64,000 nt of DNA from Prochlorococcus sp. AG-679-M10 (lineage in GTDB: Bacteria > Cyanobacteriota > Cyanobacteriia > PCC-6307 > Cyanobiaceae): contig QCUQ01000001.1 of NCBI GenBank assembly GCA_003210655.1, positions 62,001-126,000 on the forward strand. Direction: 5' to 3'. The position numbers were made by a program, and so were the translations under genes. The notes under the pieces are model-generated. The model saw only the letters and a list, made by a program, of their open reading frames with translations, was not told where the DNA came from and did no database searches. Below are positions 9,693-18,709 of this stretch, piece after piece (position 1 is the stretch's first letter; every line of letters begins with the position of its first letter).

Positions 9693-10230
9693 AATTCCAA
9701 TGTGGAGGCAGGAGTTAAAAGCTGCGAGAAAAAAAGAAGGTAAATTACCCTCAAGTAGGTGGTTTCAGCTTTGTACTATTAACGGGAATAACGAACCTAG
9801 GATACGTACGGTAGTTTTTAGAGGATGGCAAACTGAAAGTTCAATTCTTATTTTTACTGATAGCCGCAGCGAAAAAGTTGCTCAATTAAAATTAAACTCC
9901 AACGCAGAGATTTTATGGCTTTTTTTTAAAAGCAAATCACAATTCAGATTTAAAGGAAAAATGAAGGAGTTAAATGAAAACATAAAATATTGGGATTCTT
10001 TATCAGATAGATCCAAATCAACTTGGTTTTGGCAACATCCAGGAAAAGAGATTAATAAAAATATTGGCACTTCTCAAATAATTTCTAGTGATTTGAATAA
10101 ACCAGAAAGTTTTATTGTATTAGAATTTGAAATATATTCTGTAGATCTTCTTAAATTAGTAACGCCTATCCACAAGAGGTATGTCTGGCATAAGGAAAAT
10201 AATTGGGAAAGAATAGAAATAAATCCATAA
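9679..10230 (+). CDS. PNPOx-like flavin-binding protein (Alr4036 type)
   Basis: The ORF track begins at TTG 9625 inside the previous gene; family proteins start close to a PxWRxxL motif, so ATG 9679 (MKEIKIPMWRQEL) or ATG 9700 is more likely. The motif RWFQLCTINGNNEPRIRTVV and the FMN-contact segment ILIFTDSRSEKVAQL mark the pyridoxamine 5'-phosphate oxidase-like split-barrel fold. The C-terminus has the helical region IHKRYVWHKENNWERIEINP. It probably binds FMN; true PNP oxidase activity is not implied. Confidence 0.82.
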   Translation: MKEIKIPMWRQELKAARKKEGKLPSSRWFQLCTINGNNEPRIRTVVFRGWQTESSILIFTDSRSEKVAQLKLNSNAEILWLFFKSKSQFRFKGKMKELNENIKYWDSLSDRSKSTWFWQHPGKEINKNIGTSQIISSDLNKPESFIVLEFEIYSVDLLKLVTPIHKRYVWHKENNWERIEINP

Positions 10231-10305
10231 AATATTTCTAAATTGTTTACTTAGGTTGAAAAAATTATATAGATCGGTCAGTTTTATAAAAGAAATATTA
10301 ACTAT

Positions 10306-10473
10306 ATGAATTTCTCAGAAATTCCTGAAAATCCTTTAATCTTTTTATCTTGGGTAACAGCTATAGGATTTTTCTTAAGTTTAACGGAAGCAACTTTAAA
10401 AATTAAATTTGAAAAACTAAGTACCCTACAAAAAAGACAGGAATTTATTAATAGTCTTTATCCAAAAATTTAA
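10306..10473 (+). CDS. Small one-helix membrane protein, 55 aa
   Basis: A complete ATG-TAA frame missed by the ORF track. The peptide has one transmembrane segment (FLSWVTAIGFFLSLTE) and a basic, helical tail (KLSTLQKRQEFINSLYP). Its last four bases overlap the end of the convergent DoxX gene. Function unknown. Confidence 0.6.
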   Translation: MNFSEIPENPLIFLSWVTAIGFFLSLTEATLKIKFEKLSTLQKRQEFINSLYPKI

Positions 10474-11030
10474 TTTGAAGTATCTGAGAGTAGGTTAGCC
10501 TGCAAAAATTGGAAGATACCACCCTTGTTTGTTGTATCCTCTTGACTAATTGATTTACCAGGATCAGATTTAGTTTTAAGTGATTCTTGAATATCTTCAT
10601 CATCTGATTCAGATCTCAACACTCTTATAATTACCTCATCAATTGAGAAATCCCCAGGACCTGTTAACGCTATTGAGGTTGCTGAAGCGAAATAAAGTAG
10701 TAAAAGTTCTAATAAAAATATATTAAATCCAGACGTTACCAGAGCATGATAAATAGCTACAGATATAGTACCAACAATTGCTAAAGCCCCGAATCTTGTA
10801 GCCAAACCAAGTATTAATAACCAGCTTCCTCCAATTTCTGAAAATGCAGCTACATATGACAGGAATATTGGGAAAGGTAAGTGCAGAGGTCTGACAAAAG
10901 CATCAGCAAAATTTTCAATATTAGCTAGCTTTTCAAAACCATGATGAATTAAAACTGTACCAGTAATTACTCTTAAGATTAATAAAGCTGTATCTTTGCT
11001 GAATGATTTTGTAAGGATTGTTGAAAGCAC
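10470..11030 (-). CDS. DoxX family membrane protein
   Basis: The first 130 residues carry the DoxX pattern: LLILRVITGTVLIHHGFEKL at the N-terminus, then SEIGGSWLLILGLATRFGAL, giving four transmembrane helices. The C-terminal 50 residues are hydrophilic and acidic and are not part of the fold. DoxX proteins are implicated in redox or thiol stress in other bacteria; the role here is not known. A second DoxX gene lies at 55179. Confidence 0.88.
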   Translation of the reverse strand: MLSTILTKSFSKDTALLILRVITGTVLIHHGFEKLANIENFADAFVRPLHLPFPIFLSYVAAFSEIGGSWLLILGLATRFGALAIVGTISVAIYHALVTSGFNIFLLELLLLYFASATSIALTGPGDFSIDEVIIRVLRSESDDEDIQESLKTKSDPGKSISQEDTTNKGGIFQFLQANLLSDTSN

Positions 11031-11191
11031 TATAAAACGTATTTCTTAAGTAAAAATAACTAGCCACATTATTCATCGTGGATTAAACCATAAAACTGAT
11101 CTTTAATTAAGTATTTATACTCAGGCATTTGAGTATGCCAAAATTTTTAGGCTAAAAAAAATAGTACTTTTCAAAATATCCATTAATAATT

Positions 11192-12322
11192 TTAAAAAAC
11201 ATATTGATTAATTTTGGGGATATTTTCTTTGAATTTAAAGAACCCTTTTTTGGCAAACTTCCAAGAGAATAAGTCTTGATTTCTTACCAATTTAAAAATT
11301 TCTTTATTATGAGATTTTTGAAAACTATTTACAAAATCGTTATTTTCACCAACACCTGGATAAATTATATCTAACTGATTAATATCAACCAAGGTTTGCT
11401 GTAATTTAAGGGGATCAAGCTGAGTAACATTATCAAATTGATTTATGAATTCAAATACTATTTGTTGTTTGAAATTCAGAACTGCTTTAGATAATTTTAT
11501 TTTTCTTTGTGCATTGCCCAGTAGAATAATAAAAACACTCTTGTAATTTCCTAAGATTTTTTTAAGAGTTGGGACATGTAAATCGTTTTCAAATAATATG
11601 AGATTCTCTGACTTTGGTTCCATATTGCTTTTATAAATCTCATCATCAAGTGCAATTTGATTTGTTTCTTCTAGAAAGATTTGTTTAGTATTGATTTTTT
11701 CAACATTGAACCTATTATTTGAAAATTTTCTGAGATTTGCTGGGGAAAAAAGATATTGCTTCCCTTTTGTTTGTAATCCTGCGACCCATCTCCAACTCAA
11801 AAGGTTGGAAGCAGCATCTCCATCATAAAGATGTTTAAAGAAAAAACTTGCGCCTAATTGCCAGGGCAGACCTAAATTAAAAATCCAAGTACTAGCAAAC
11901 CACATCCGAGTATGGTTGTGTAAATAGTTATGAGTCTTCAACTCATTAACCCATGAATTTAAAAAATCTAATTCTGAATTTCCATTTATTGTTTTTTCAT
12001 AGGTTTCAAAATCGTAATCATAATTTTTTTCTAAAATAAAATTACACCAAACTTTTGGTCTATTTTCCATCCAACCTTTCCAGTAAATTCTCCAATAAAT
12101 CTCCTCTATAAATTTATTAATCTTTTGAGATTGATATTTCTTTTTAACTTCTTTAAGCAATTCATATTCTAGTAAAACCCTGTGAGAAATATAGGGTGAT
12201 AATTTTGAAACGGAGCTTTCATTCGTTGGGCCATAATCAAAATTACGAAGTTTTTCATAGTTTTTGATTTTATTCTCTAAAAAATACTCCCATTTTTCCT
12301 GAGCATCTAAAAATATTGGCAT
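11192..12322 (-). CDS. Photolyase/cryptochrome-like FAD-binding protein, domain order permuted
   Basis: Residues 1-215 match the FAD-binding helical domain of photolyases: KLSPYISHR, IEEIYWRIYWKGW, LHNHTRMWFASTWIFNLGLP, LYDGDAASNLLSWRWVAG. This domain is normally C-terminal. Here the usual N-terminal antenna domain is missing and a smaller alpha/beta-like region follows (ENLILFENDLHVPTLKK ... FVIILLGN; residues 235-340), ending in WKFAKKGFFKFKENIP. The conserved tryptophan and DGDAASN motif suggest FAD binding. DNA repair activity is possible but not shown. The start is ATG 12322; upstream is 300 bp of AT-rich spacer. Confidence 0.85.
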   Translation of the reverse strand: MPIFLDAQEKWEYFLENKIKNYEKLRNFDYGPTNESSVSKLSPYISHRVLLEYELLKEVKKKYQSQKINKFIEEIYWRIYWKGWMENRPKVWCNFILEKNYDYDFETYEKTINGNSELDFLNSWVNELKTHNYLHNHTRMWFASTWIFNLGLPWQLGASFFFKHLYDGDAASNLLSWRWVAGLQTKGKQYLFSPANLRKFSNNRFNVEKINTKQIFLEETNQIALDDEIYKSNMEPKSENLILFENDLHVPTLKKILGNYKSVFIILLGNAQRKIKLSKAVLNFKQQIVFEFINQFDNVTQLDPLKLQQTLVDINQLDIIYPGVGENNDFVNSFQKSHNKEIFKLVRNQDLFSWKFAKKGFFKFKENIPKINQYVF

Positions 12323-12622
12323 TTTTACGTATATTAAAAAATTTTTTTTTAAATTGTAGTTGCTTTATAAATAAAGATTTTTAATATTTTATTTTATAAT
12401 TAAAACTTTAAAATAATTTTTTGAAAAAATGTTTTATTGAATTATTTAATTTAAACATTCAATGCGTACATTTTATACTTTTCAAGTGAGCTCCTCATAG
12501 GAAGATATATTACGGGCAATCCAATACTTTTTTACTCCTTAAAGTCAAATTTTTATCTATAAATACCTGACCTAAGTAAAAATTCTCCTCAAAAATATTT
12601 TCAAAATTATCCAAGAAATATT
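12323..12622. other. Non-coding spacer
   Basis: About 300 bases of strongly AT-rich DNA between the divergent photolyase-like and ligase-like genes. I see no ORF or clear hairpin; it should hold both promoters. Confidence 0.5.
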
Positions 12623-13372
12623 ATGGGTTCATTATTAGAAAAAAATGTTAAGTATCTTGATGAACAATATCGAATAGGAAATGCTCTTATATCTGATAAA
12701 GCATTTGATCAACTTGAAAGAAACTTACTTCGTACAGATCCAAAATGTGATTATTTTAATCAAAGAAGTAATTTATTATTACCCTCATTGCCTAAAGATA
12801 ATCATAAAGAGTTTTTAGCTAGCTTATTAAAAAATACAAGATTGAGCATTCAACCAAAAATTGATGGTTGCACTATTGCAATTAAATATATAAATGGCAA
12901 GTTTAATAAAGCCATTACAAGAAAAGGATTTGATGTCTCAAGCAAAATTGAAAAGATTAAAGATGTCCCCAGTAGCCTTCCTATCCAACGAGATTTTCAA
13001 GTTAGAGGTGAGCTTTACGCCCCAAATGAAACTCCCTATTTTTCCCAAAAAATTACAAGCGAATTCCTCAACAATAAAAAAAGGATTACAGAAAGTTTCA
13101 GCTTTTGCTGTTTCCAAATACTTAATGGAAGACTTAACCAGTATGAAACCCTTAACTATCTTAAAAAATGTGGCTTTAACACCCCTCACAGTTACTTCAC
13201 AAATTTTACAAGCCAAGTCGAGTTATTTAGAAAAAGATGGTTAGATGGAAAAATATTTTCTAAATACCCAACTGATGGAATTGTCATCAAAATAAATAGC
13301 AGAAAATTACAGTTACTTAGAGAAACAAACTTTTCAAAATACAATGAATGGCAATATGCAATTAAAAATTAA
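12623..13372 (+). CDS. Stand-alone NAD-dependent DNA ligase-type adenylation domain
   Basis: The 249-residue protein has the nucleotidyltransferase motifs of LigA: KIDGCTIAIKYINGK (lysine-adenylation motif KxDG, residue about 80), RGELYAP (motif III), and TDGIVIKIN (motif IV). A short helical N-terminus (LDEQYRIGNALISDKAFDQLE) resembles subdomain Ia, which binds NAD. The OB fold, zinc finger, helix-hairpin-helix and BRCT domains of full LigA (about 670 residues) are absent. It may be a mini-ligase, an adenylyltransferase or a non-catalytic relic; the core motifs look intact. Confidence 0.8.
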   Translation: MGSLLEKNVKYLDEQYRIGNALISDKAFDQLERNLLRTDPKCDYFNQRSNLLLPSLPKDNHKEFLASLLKNTRLSIQPKIDGCTIAIKYINGKFNKAITRKGFDVSSKIEKIKDVPSSLPIQRDFQVRGELYAPNETPYFSQKITSEFLNNKKRITESFSFCCFQILNGRLNQYETLNYLKKCGFNTPHSYFTNFTSQVELFRKRWLDGKIFSKYPTDGIVIKINSRKLQLLRETNFSKYNEWQYAIKN

Positions 13373-13533
13373 TTAAAATAAACTAATTAATCTTAAAAAG
13401 TTATTTTTATTAAATCACAAAAAGAGTGTTTATTTGAGTACTCACGATCCTTACAATATGTATTTACGATAAAAAAATATAAAGCAAGCTTGATTTTTAA
13501 TTAAGTTTCAATATTTCTTAGAAGAATTAGAAA

Positions 13534-14463
13534 ATGACTGCCACTATCCCCAAGAATAAAAATTCTAATTGGACCATATCAGATATTCCCAATTTAGATG
13601 GGAAAACAGCTTTTATTACTGGAGCAAACAGTGGTCTTGGATATTACACCGCTAAAGCTCTAGCAGAAAAAAAAGCACATGTTTTACTTGCTTGTAGAAG
13701 TTTAGAAAAGGCTAATTCGGCTATAGATAAGTTAAAGTCGCTAAATCCTAAAGGTAAGTTTACTCCTATAGAACTAGATCTATCAGATTTAAATAATGTA
13801 AGTGAAATTGGAACAAAAATATCAAGTGAGTTTGAGAATTTAGATTTACTAATTAACAATGCAGGCATAATGCACCCACCAAAAACATTAAGTAAACAAG
13901 GTTTTGAAATACAATTTGCTGTCAATCATTTGGCACATATGCTTTTAACATTAAAATTCCTCCCTTTAATCGAAAAGAAAGAAAAATCTAGAATAGTAAC
14001 AGTAACTTCAGGGGCTCAGTTCTTTGGAAAAGTTGGATGGAATAATTTAAAAGCAGAAAATTACTATAACAAGTGGGAATCATACGCTAACAGTAAATTA
14101 GCTAACGTAATGTTTGCTTTAGAGTTAAATGAAAAACTAGAGCAGAAGAATATTTTATCCTTAGCGGCCCATCCAGGTATTGCAAAAACAAATCTTTTTT
14201 CAGCACAGAAACCAAAACCAAGTCCTATTGAAACTTTCTCTTTAGAGCTATTTAGTCCAATTTTTCAATCGGCAGAGATGGGCTCTTTACCTCAATTACT
14301 TGCTGCAACTTCTCCTGAGGTAAAGGGAGGAGACCATTACGGGCCTAAATTCAATTTCAGAGGTCATCCAAAATTATCTCCAACTTCACCATTTGCTCTA
14401 AATAAGAAAGAAAGAAAAAATTTATGGGAAAAGAGTATGGAAATACTTAGTAGTTTTTTATGA
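13534..14463 (+). CDS. Short-chain dehydrogenase/reductase
   Basis: A classical 309-residue SDR related to the retinol dehydrogenase / protochlorophyllide reductase-like group. TGANSGLGYYTAKALAE binds NADP, NNAGIM is the structural motif, and the catalytic serine and YANSK (YxxxK) are present. The C-terminal region GGDHYGPKFNFRGHP is typical of this subgroup. Substrate unknown. Its final codons overlap the convergent small gene by six bases. Confidence 0.9.
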   Translation: MTATIPKNKNSNWTISDIPNLDGKTAFITGANSGLGYYTAKALAEKKAHVLLACRSLEKANSAIDKLKSLNPKGKFTPIELDLSDLNNVSEIGTKISSEFENLDLLINNAGIMHPPKTLSKQGFEIQFAVNHLAHMLLTLKFLPLIEKKEKSRIVTVTSGAQFFGKVGWNNLKAENYYNKWESYANSKLANVMFALELNEKLEQKNILSLAAHPGIAKTNLFSAQKPKPSPIETFSLELFSPIFQSAEMGSLPQLLAATSPEVKGGDHYGPKFNFRGHPKLSPTSPFALNKKERKNLWEKSMEILSSFL

Positions 14464-14724
14464 TTTTTTTAGTTTTATTAACTTCAAAAAATATTTCAGA
14501 ATATGCAATTCACTTTCGGAAAGTTTCATAAATTCATCTAAAGCCTGATAATTATCTTCATCAAATTCTTTGGCTATTTCTAAAAATTCTTTATGATTTT
14601 CATTTACAAATCTCTCTGCAATTTGTGATGGAGATAAGCCTTTTTCAATCAAATTACCAGGAGCATTTTTCTCCCAATTTTTATAAAACCAAGAAAACCA
14701 TAATTCAGTAATATTTTCTTTCAT
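14458..14724 (-). CDS. Small acidic helical protein with ELWF motif (paralogue of 26243-26578)
   Basis: The 88-residue protein begins ITELWFSWFYKN and contains SQIAERFVNENHKEF and LDEFMKLSESELHILKYFLK. The same pattern recurs in the 111-residue protein at 26243-26578, so the two are paralogues. No named domain is recognised. It is the third gene of a tight minus-strand set with the PepSY-like and DUF3721-like genes (4 bp and 2 bp spacers). Confidence 0.75.
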   Translation of the reverse strand: MKENITELWFSWFYKNWEKNAPGNLIEKGLSPSQIAERFVNENHKEFLEIAKEFDEDNYQALDEFMKLSESELHILKYFLKLIKLKKS

Positions 14725-14728
14725 TTAA

Positions 14729-14998
14729 TTAATCTGGATATTTAATTTTAGATCTAGGAAATAAAAATAAACCAGAAATTATTGCAAATATTGTTAGAAA
14801 ACCCACAACAGGCGAGAAAAGAGGTTGTAGATTTATAAAGAAAAAATTTCCTGTATGAATTTTCATAAGCCAAAAAAAATCAAATCCAAAATATTGAAAT
14901 AATGAATATAAGCTTCCACTAAGAACAGTTATCAATAATGGAATTACTGCTATAAGAGTAATACTTCTGTGAAGTTTTCTTGTTTTAGTTTTAAGCAT
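14729..14998 (-). CDS. PepSY-associated transmembrane-like protein, 89 aa
   Basis: The N-terminus RKLHRSITLIAVIPLLITVLSGS is typical of PepSY_TM proteins, in which the first helix follows an (R/K)xLHR motif. A second histidine in MKIHTGNFF is placed as in that family. Two or three helices are present. Full PepSY_TM proteins are much longer, so this is a mini version. The family is often linked to metal or haem reduction; the role here is inferred only from similarity. Confidence 0.7.
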   Translation of the reverse strand: MLKTKTRKLHRSITLIAVIPLLITVLSGSLYSLFQYFGFDFFWLMKIHTGNFFFINLQPLFSPVVGFLTIFAIISGLFLFPRSKIKYPD

Positions 14999-15000
14999 TA

Positions 15001-15246
15001 TTAATTTTTTCTAAGATATTTATGAAGATCTTTTTCACTTTCACAAGCCATCCACATATCTTTTATTTTAAATGTCCCAAGGCAACCAAGTTCTTTAGCT
15101 TTTTCTTTTGCTTCACTTTCAGTTGAATAATAACCTCTAAGATGAGCTTTTAATTCAATATCTGTCGAATTAAATCCAAAAATAATTAAAAAAAAGTTTA
15201 TTAATTTTAATTTAGAAATTAGATTAGTTTTTAAAGAATTTTTCAT
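15001..15246 (-). CDS. DUF3721-like small secreted or anchored protein
   Basis: The 81-residue protein has a hydrophobic N-terminal segment (LKLINFFLIIFGFN) and a C-terminal EAKEKAKELGCLGTFKIKDM followed by WMAC. This matches the short DUF3721 pattern, whose hallmark is a WMPC motif; here the proline is alanine. First gene of the three-gene minus-strand cluster and divergent from murD. Confidence 0.72.
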   Translation of the reverse strand: MKNSLKTNLISKLKLINFFLIIFGFNSTDIELKAHLRGYYSTESEAKEKAKELGCLGTFKIKDMWMACESEKDLHKYLRKN

Positions 15247-15296
15247 AATTTAGATAGATCAGTTAATTTCTAATCCTCAATTTAATTATTAATTTA

Positions 15297-16718
15297 ATGC
15301 CTATTAAAAATAATTCAAAAAAAGAAGAAAAGATAAATTTTGTTATTGGGTTAGGAAGATCTGGTTTTTGGGCAGCAAAGTATTTAAGAAGTATGGGGAA
15401 AAAAGTTATTGTGTGGGAAAGTAATGAAAATAAAGAACTTTTAAAAATAAAGGAAATACTAGAAAAACTCGATATATCTGTTTGTTTAAATAAACAATTT
15501 TTATTTGATGAGTTTTATAAATGTCTTAAACAAATTGAATATGTTGTTGTAAGTCCAGCTATACCCTATGACCATAAAACAATAATCAAACTTAAAGAAA
15601 GAGGAATTGTTGTAATAGGAGAAATAAATATCGCATGGGAAAGTTTAAAGAATATAAATTGGATTGGAATTACCGGTACTAACGGGAAAACTACAGTAAC
15701 TCACTTATTAAGTCATATACTTAGAGAAAATGAATTAAAAGCCCCCTTTGCAGGCAATATTGGTAACCCATTATGTGAAATTGCTTACTCAACAAAAAGC
15801 AAAAATATTGATTGGTTAGTCGCTGAATTAAGCAGTTATCAGATAGAAATAGCGACAAATTGCATAAAACCTAAAATTGGAATTTGGACAACATTTACTC
15901 CCGACCATCTTGATCGTCACAAAACCATTGATAATTATTTCAAGATAAAAAATAGCTTACTAAAACAATCAGAATTTAGAATTTATAATTACGACGATAA
16001 ATATTTAAAAGAAAATTTCAAATCACTTTCAAATGGAATATGGATAACAACTAGTTCTGATGAATCCGATCTAGATCATTGTGATTATTGGATAAATAAA
16101 GAAGACTTTATTGTAGAAAGACGGAAAAAATTATTGAGTTTAAAAATCTTTAAATTAAAAGGTAATCATAATGCTCAAAATCTATTACTAGCTGTAGCAG
16201 CTGCAAGAAAAATTGGATTATCCCCTGAGATAATAAAGAATGCTTTATCTAGCTATGAACAACTTCCCCATAGAATGGAGACAATATTCCAATGCAATGA
16301 ACTTGAAATAATTAATGATAGCAAGGCTACCAATTTTGACTCTTCCATAGCAGGTATAAATGCAATTAAAGGTGCTCCCATAATAATTTCTGGAGGTAGG
16401 TTAAAAAATGGCGATTCTCGTGCGTGGGTAAAGATCATTAATAAAAAAGCAAAAGCTGTATTTCTTTTTGGTGAAAGCTCGCAAACCTTAAAAAAATTGA
16501 TCCTTGAGGGAGGATTTAAGAATGATATTTTTACTTTTAATGATCTTTCAGAAGTAATCAACTACGCCTATTTTTATATAGAAAAGAATCAAACTGAAAC
16601 TTTATTATTTTCTCCTTCATGTTCGAGTTTTGATCAATTTATAGACTATGAAGAAAGAGGAGAAATTTTTAAAAAATTAATAAATGAAAAATTTAATCTA
16701 AAGCTTTTAGAGTATTAA
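15297..16718 (+). CDS. murD: UDP-N-acetylmuramoyl-L-alanine:D-glutamate ligase
   Basis: MurD adds D-glutamate to UDP-MurNAc-L-Ala in cytoplasmic peptidoglycan synthesis. The 473-residue protein has the N-terminal Rossmann-like domain ([15 protein letters not shown]), the ATP P-loop [18 protein letters not shown], the central-domain motif ELSSYQIE and the C-terminal [15 protein letters not shown]. Length and domain order are normal. Confidence 0.95.
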   Translation: MPIKNNSKKEEKINFVIGLGRSGFWAAKYLRSMGKKVIVWESNENKELLKIKEILEKLDISVCLNKQFLFDEFYKCLKQIEYVVVSPAIPYDHKTIIKLKERGIVVIGEINIAWESLKNINWIGITGTNGKTTVTHLLSHILRENELKAPFAGNIGNPLCEIAYSTKSKNIDWLVAELSSYQIEIATNCIKPKIGIWTTFTPDHLDRHKTIDNYFKIKNSLLKQSEFRIYNYDDKYLKENFKSLSNGIWITTSSDESDLDHCDYWINKEDFIVERRKKLLSLKIFKLKGNHNAQNLLLAVAAARKIGLSPEIIKNALSSYEQLPHRMETIFQCNELEIINDSKATNFDSSIAGINAIKGAPIIISGGRLKNGDSRAWVKIINKKAKAVFLFGESSQTLKKLILEGGFKNDIFTFNDLSEVINYAYFYIEKNQTETLLFSPSCSSFDQFIDYEERGEIFKKLINEKFNLKLLEY

Positions 16719-16819
16719 AAATTTAGTTGAACTAATTCCAGGTCGGTCATTACAACCAATTCACTACTAGCAAATTTTTTATCATTTAGTTAGATTTTAA
16801 TTATAAATTTGAAAGAAAC

Positions 16820-17134
16820 ATGAGTGAATCTAACAATTTACCACCAGCAATAAGTCATAAAAAATTAACTTACTTGATGCTAAATGCACAAAAAGACCTC
16901 AATGGCTCTGATGATAAAAAAAATACTGACAACTTAGAAAAACAAGCATTTGATGAATTAATAAATAATTGGGAGATCGTAACTAAAGATGTTATCAAGA
17001 CAATTTCTAAGCGAAATAAAAACGTATTAAAAGATAAATCTTCTAATTCCTTAATTGCATTGGGTGCTATGGAAGTTCATCTAAATATGGCATTACAAGC
17101 ACTAAATGCATTTAAAAAAGACTCTTTAGATTAA
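16820..17134 (+). CDS. Conserved hypothetical protein, 104 aa
   Basis: A soluble, lysine-rich, predicted all-helical protein (FDELINNWEIVTKDVIKTIS ... NSLIALGAMEVHLNMALQAL). No known motif is recognised. It ends three bases before the convergent pirin gene. Confidence 0.7.
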   Translation: MSESNNLPPAISHKKLTYLMLNAQKDLNGSDDKKNTDNLEKQAFDELINNWEIVTKDVIKTISKRNKNVLKDKSSNSLIALGAMEVHLNMALQALNAFKKDSLD

Positions 17135-17137
17135 ATA

Positions 17138-17869
17138 TTATAGTTTTGGCATAGAGAATAAGAGCATATCGACGTAGGTATCTGATTGAATATCTATATA
17201 GCTGAAGTCAATAATCTCAAATCCCAAACCGTCACCAGAAGTAAGCTTTTTACTTGATTTATTATTTTTATCTCTTACTAACAAATCACCCTCTATTATT
17301 TGAATCCAATTAAATTTTTTTATTTCTAAAGGCAAATATTTTTTATTAAAAAGGTTATATTTACATCGCCATATAGATATATCTTGATTTATAAAAAGCT
17401 GACATTTATTTTTTTTTAAAGAATCAATAATCAGATTATTCCCAGAAGTATTCTTAATCGACATTTGATTATATGACGGCGTGAGATCTTGAATATCTGG
17501 ATATATCCATATCTGAAATAATTTGCAGTCTGTATTTTTTTCATTTTTTTCACTATGAGTTATCCCTGTTCCTGCAGACATAACCTGCACTTCATCTTCA
17601 TGAATTATTCCTAAATTATTTAATGAATCTCTATGTGTAATCTCACCTTTTATGACTATTGTGACTATCTCCATATTCGAATGAGAGTGAGTATTAAAAC
17701 CTGAATTAGGAGAAATCACATCCTCATTAATTACTCTAATTTTTCCAAAATTATCCCAGAATGGATCCCTGTGCTCTGCAAAAGAAAATGAGTGTTTTGA
17801 ATCAAGCCATTCTCTATTTGATTTAAATCTTTCATTAGATTTTCTGAACTTGAGAATATTTAAAGTCAT
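17138..17869 (-). CDS. Pirin family protein
   Basis: A 243-residue bicupin. The metal-binding motif NTHSHSNMEIVTIVIKGEI and GTGITHSEKN match pirins, in which three histidines and a glutamate bind iron. The N-terminus HRDPFWDNFGKIRVINED is also typical. Some pirins have quercetinase activity or act as redox-sensing cofactors; the role in this organism is not known. Confidence 0.9.
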   Translation of the reverse strand: MTLNILKFRKSNERFKSNREWLDSKHSFSFAEHRDPFWDNFGKIRVINEDVISPNSGFNTHSHSNMEIVTIVIKGEITHRDSLNNLGIIHEDEVQVMSAGTGITHSEKNEKNTDCKLFQIWIYPDIQDLTPSYNQMSIKNTSGNNLIIDSLKKNKCQLFINQDISIWRCKYNLFNKKYLPLEIKKFNWIQIIEGDLLVRDKNNKSSKKLTSGDGLGFEIIDFSYIDIQSDTYVDMLLFSMPKL

Positions 17870-17963
17870 AAAATTATTTATTGAAAATTTATAAATTTTT
17901 ATTCATCTTTTGAAGGAGTCCAATTATGGGAGTTGAGAGAAATGAAAATTAGAAAAGTTATTT

Positions 17964-18092
17964 TTAGAAAGTTATTTTATTTTGAGCCTTGGTTGCTTTA
18001 CTAATAATTTTTTTTGCCTCATCTCTTGTTAAACAGTTTTCTGCTTTAACATTTAAATTCTTTAGCTTTTGTAATTGTTTAGAGATTTTCAT
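17964..18092 (-). CDS. Small basic protein, 42 aa
   Basis: A complete ATG-TAA frame not in the ORF track: MKISKQLQKLKNLNVKAEN, then CLTRDEAKKIISKATKAQ. It is highly basic and predicted helical. Located between pirin and the DUF1643 gene on the same strand. Function unknown. Confidence 0.55.
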   Translation of the reverse strand: MKISKQLQKLKNLNVKAENCLTRDEAKKIISKATKAQNKITF

Positions 18093-18142
18093 CTCATATA
18101 TTAGATTTTTCTAAAAGTTAACATATTTTTAAAAGAATAGCA

Positions 18143-18709
18143 TTAGCTCTTTTTACACCACGGTAACTTTAATGACGATTCTGATTGAAGTACTGAATTA
18201 TCAGAGCAATATAACGGGTGTATAGGATTTTGTTTTTTTGTTTTTTTTATAAAAAGGGGACCTAAAGGATTAACAAAATTATCTTTTTTTATTGAAAAAG
18301 AATTCATTACTTTTTTAGAAATTTTGTAATTCCTATTAAGAAAGATCCCGTTGTTACCCCAACCTAACCACAAATGACAATATTTATTTTCAGACCAGTA
18401 TTTTAAACTTTTATTTATAAACTTATTGTTTAAATAGCCAACAGGGTTCTTATGAGTGAATAATTTGTCAGGTGTTTTGGAAATCAAAGCAAATAGATTT
18501 ATTATTTTAAGATTCCCATAATTATAATTTTTGCAAATTTTGATTATTTTCCTCGTTGTATTATCAATATAATTTAAATCTGAAAGAGATGGATTTAGAC
18601 CTATGAAAATCATTTCTTTTTTTGATTTGTTTATTTTAAAACTTAAACTCCATCTATATTTTTTATTTTTGCTTATTAAACAACTTCTTTCGATGAAAAA
18701 ATTTCTCAA
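18143..18709 (-). CDS. DUF1643 family protein
   Basis: The 188-residue protein shows the DUF1643 pattern: MIFIGLNPSLSDLNYIDNTT, then a helix and NLKIINLFALISKTPDKL, and a C-terminal PLGPL ... NPIHPLYC segment. The family is found in bacteria and phages; its fold resembles uracil-DNA glycosylase-like proteins but activity is not known to me. Its start overlaps the stop of the upstream DUF2214 gene by four bases, indicating translational coupling. Confidence 0.85.
   Translation of the reverse strand: MRNFFIERSCLISKNKKYRWSLSFKINKSKKEMIFIGLNPSLSDLNYIDNTTRKIIKICKNYNYGNLKIINLFALISKTPDKLFTHKNPVGYLNNKFINKSLKYWSENKYCHLWLGWGNNGIFLNRNYKISKKVMNSFSIKKDNFVNPLGPLFIKKTKKQNPIHPLYCSDNSVLQSESSLKLPWCKKS

Noticed and set aside
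12894-13244. 116-residue plus and 92-residue minus ORFs
   Set aside because: Out-of-frame shadows of the ligase-like gene, whose motifs are intact.
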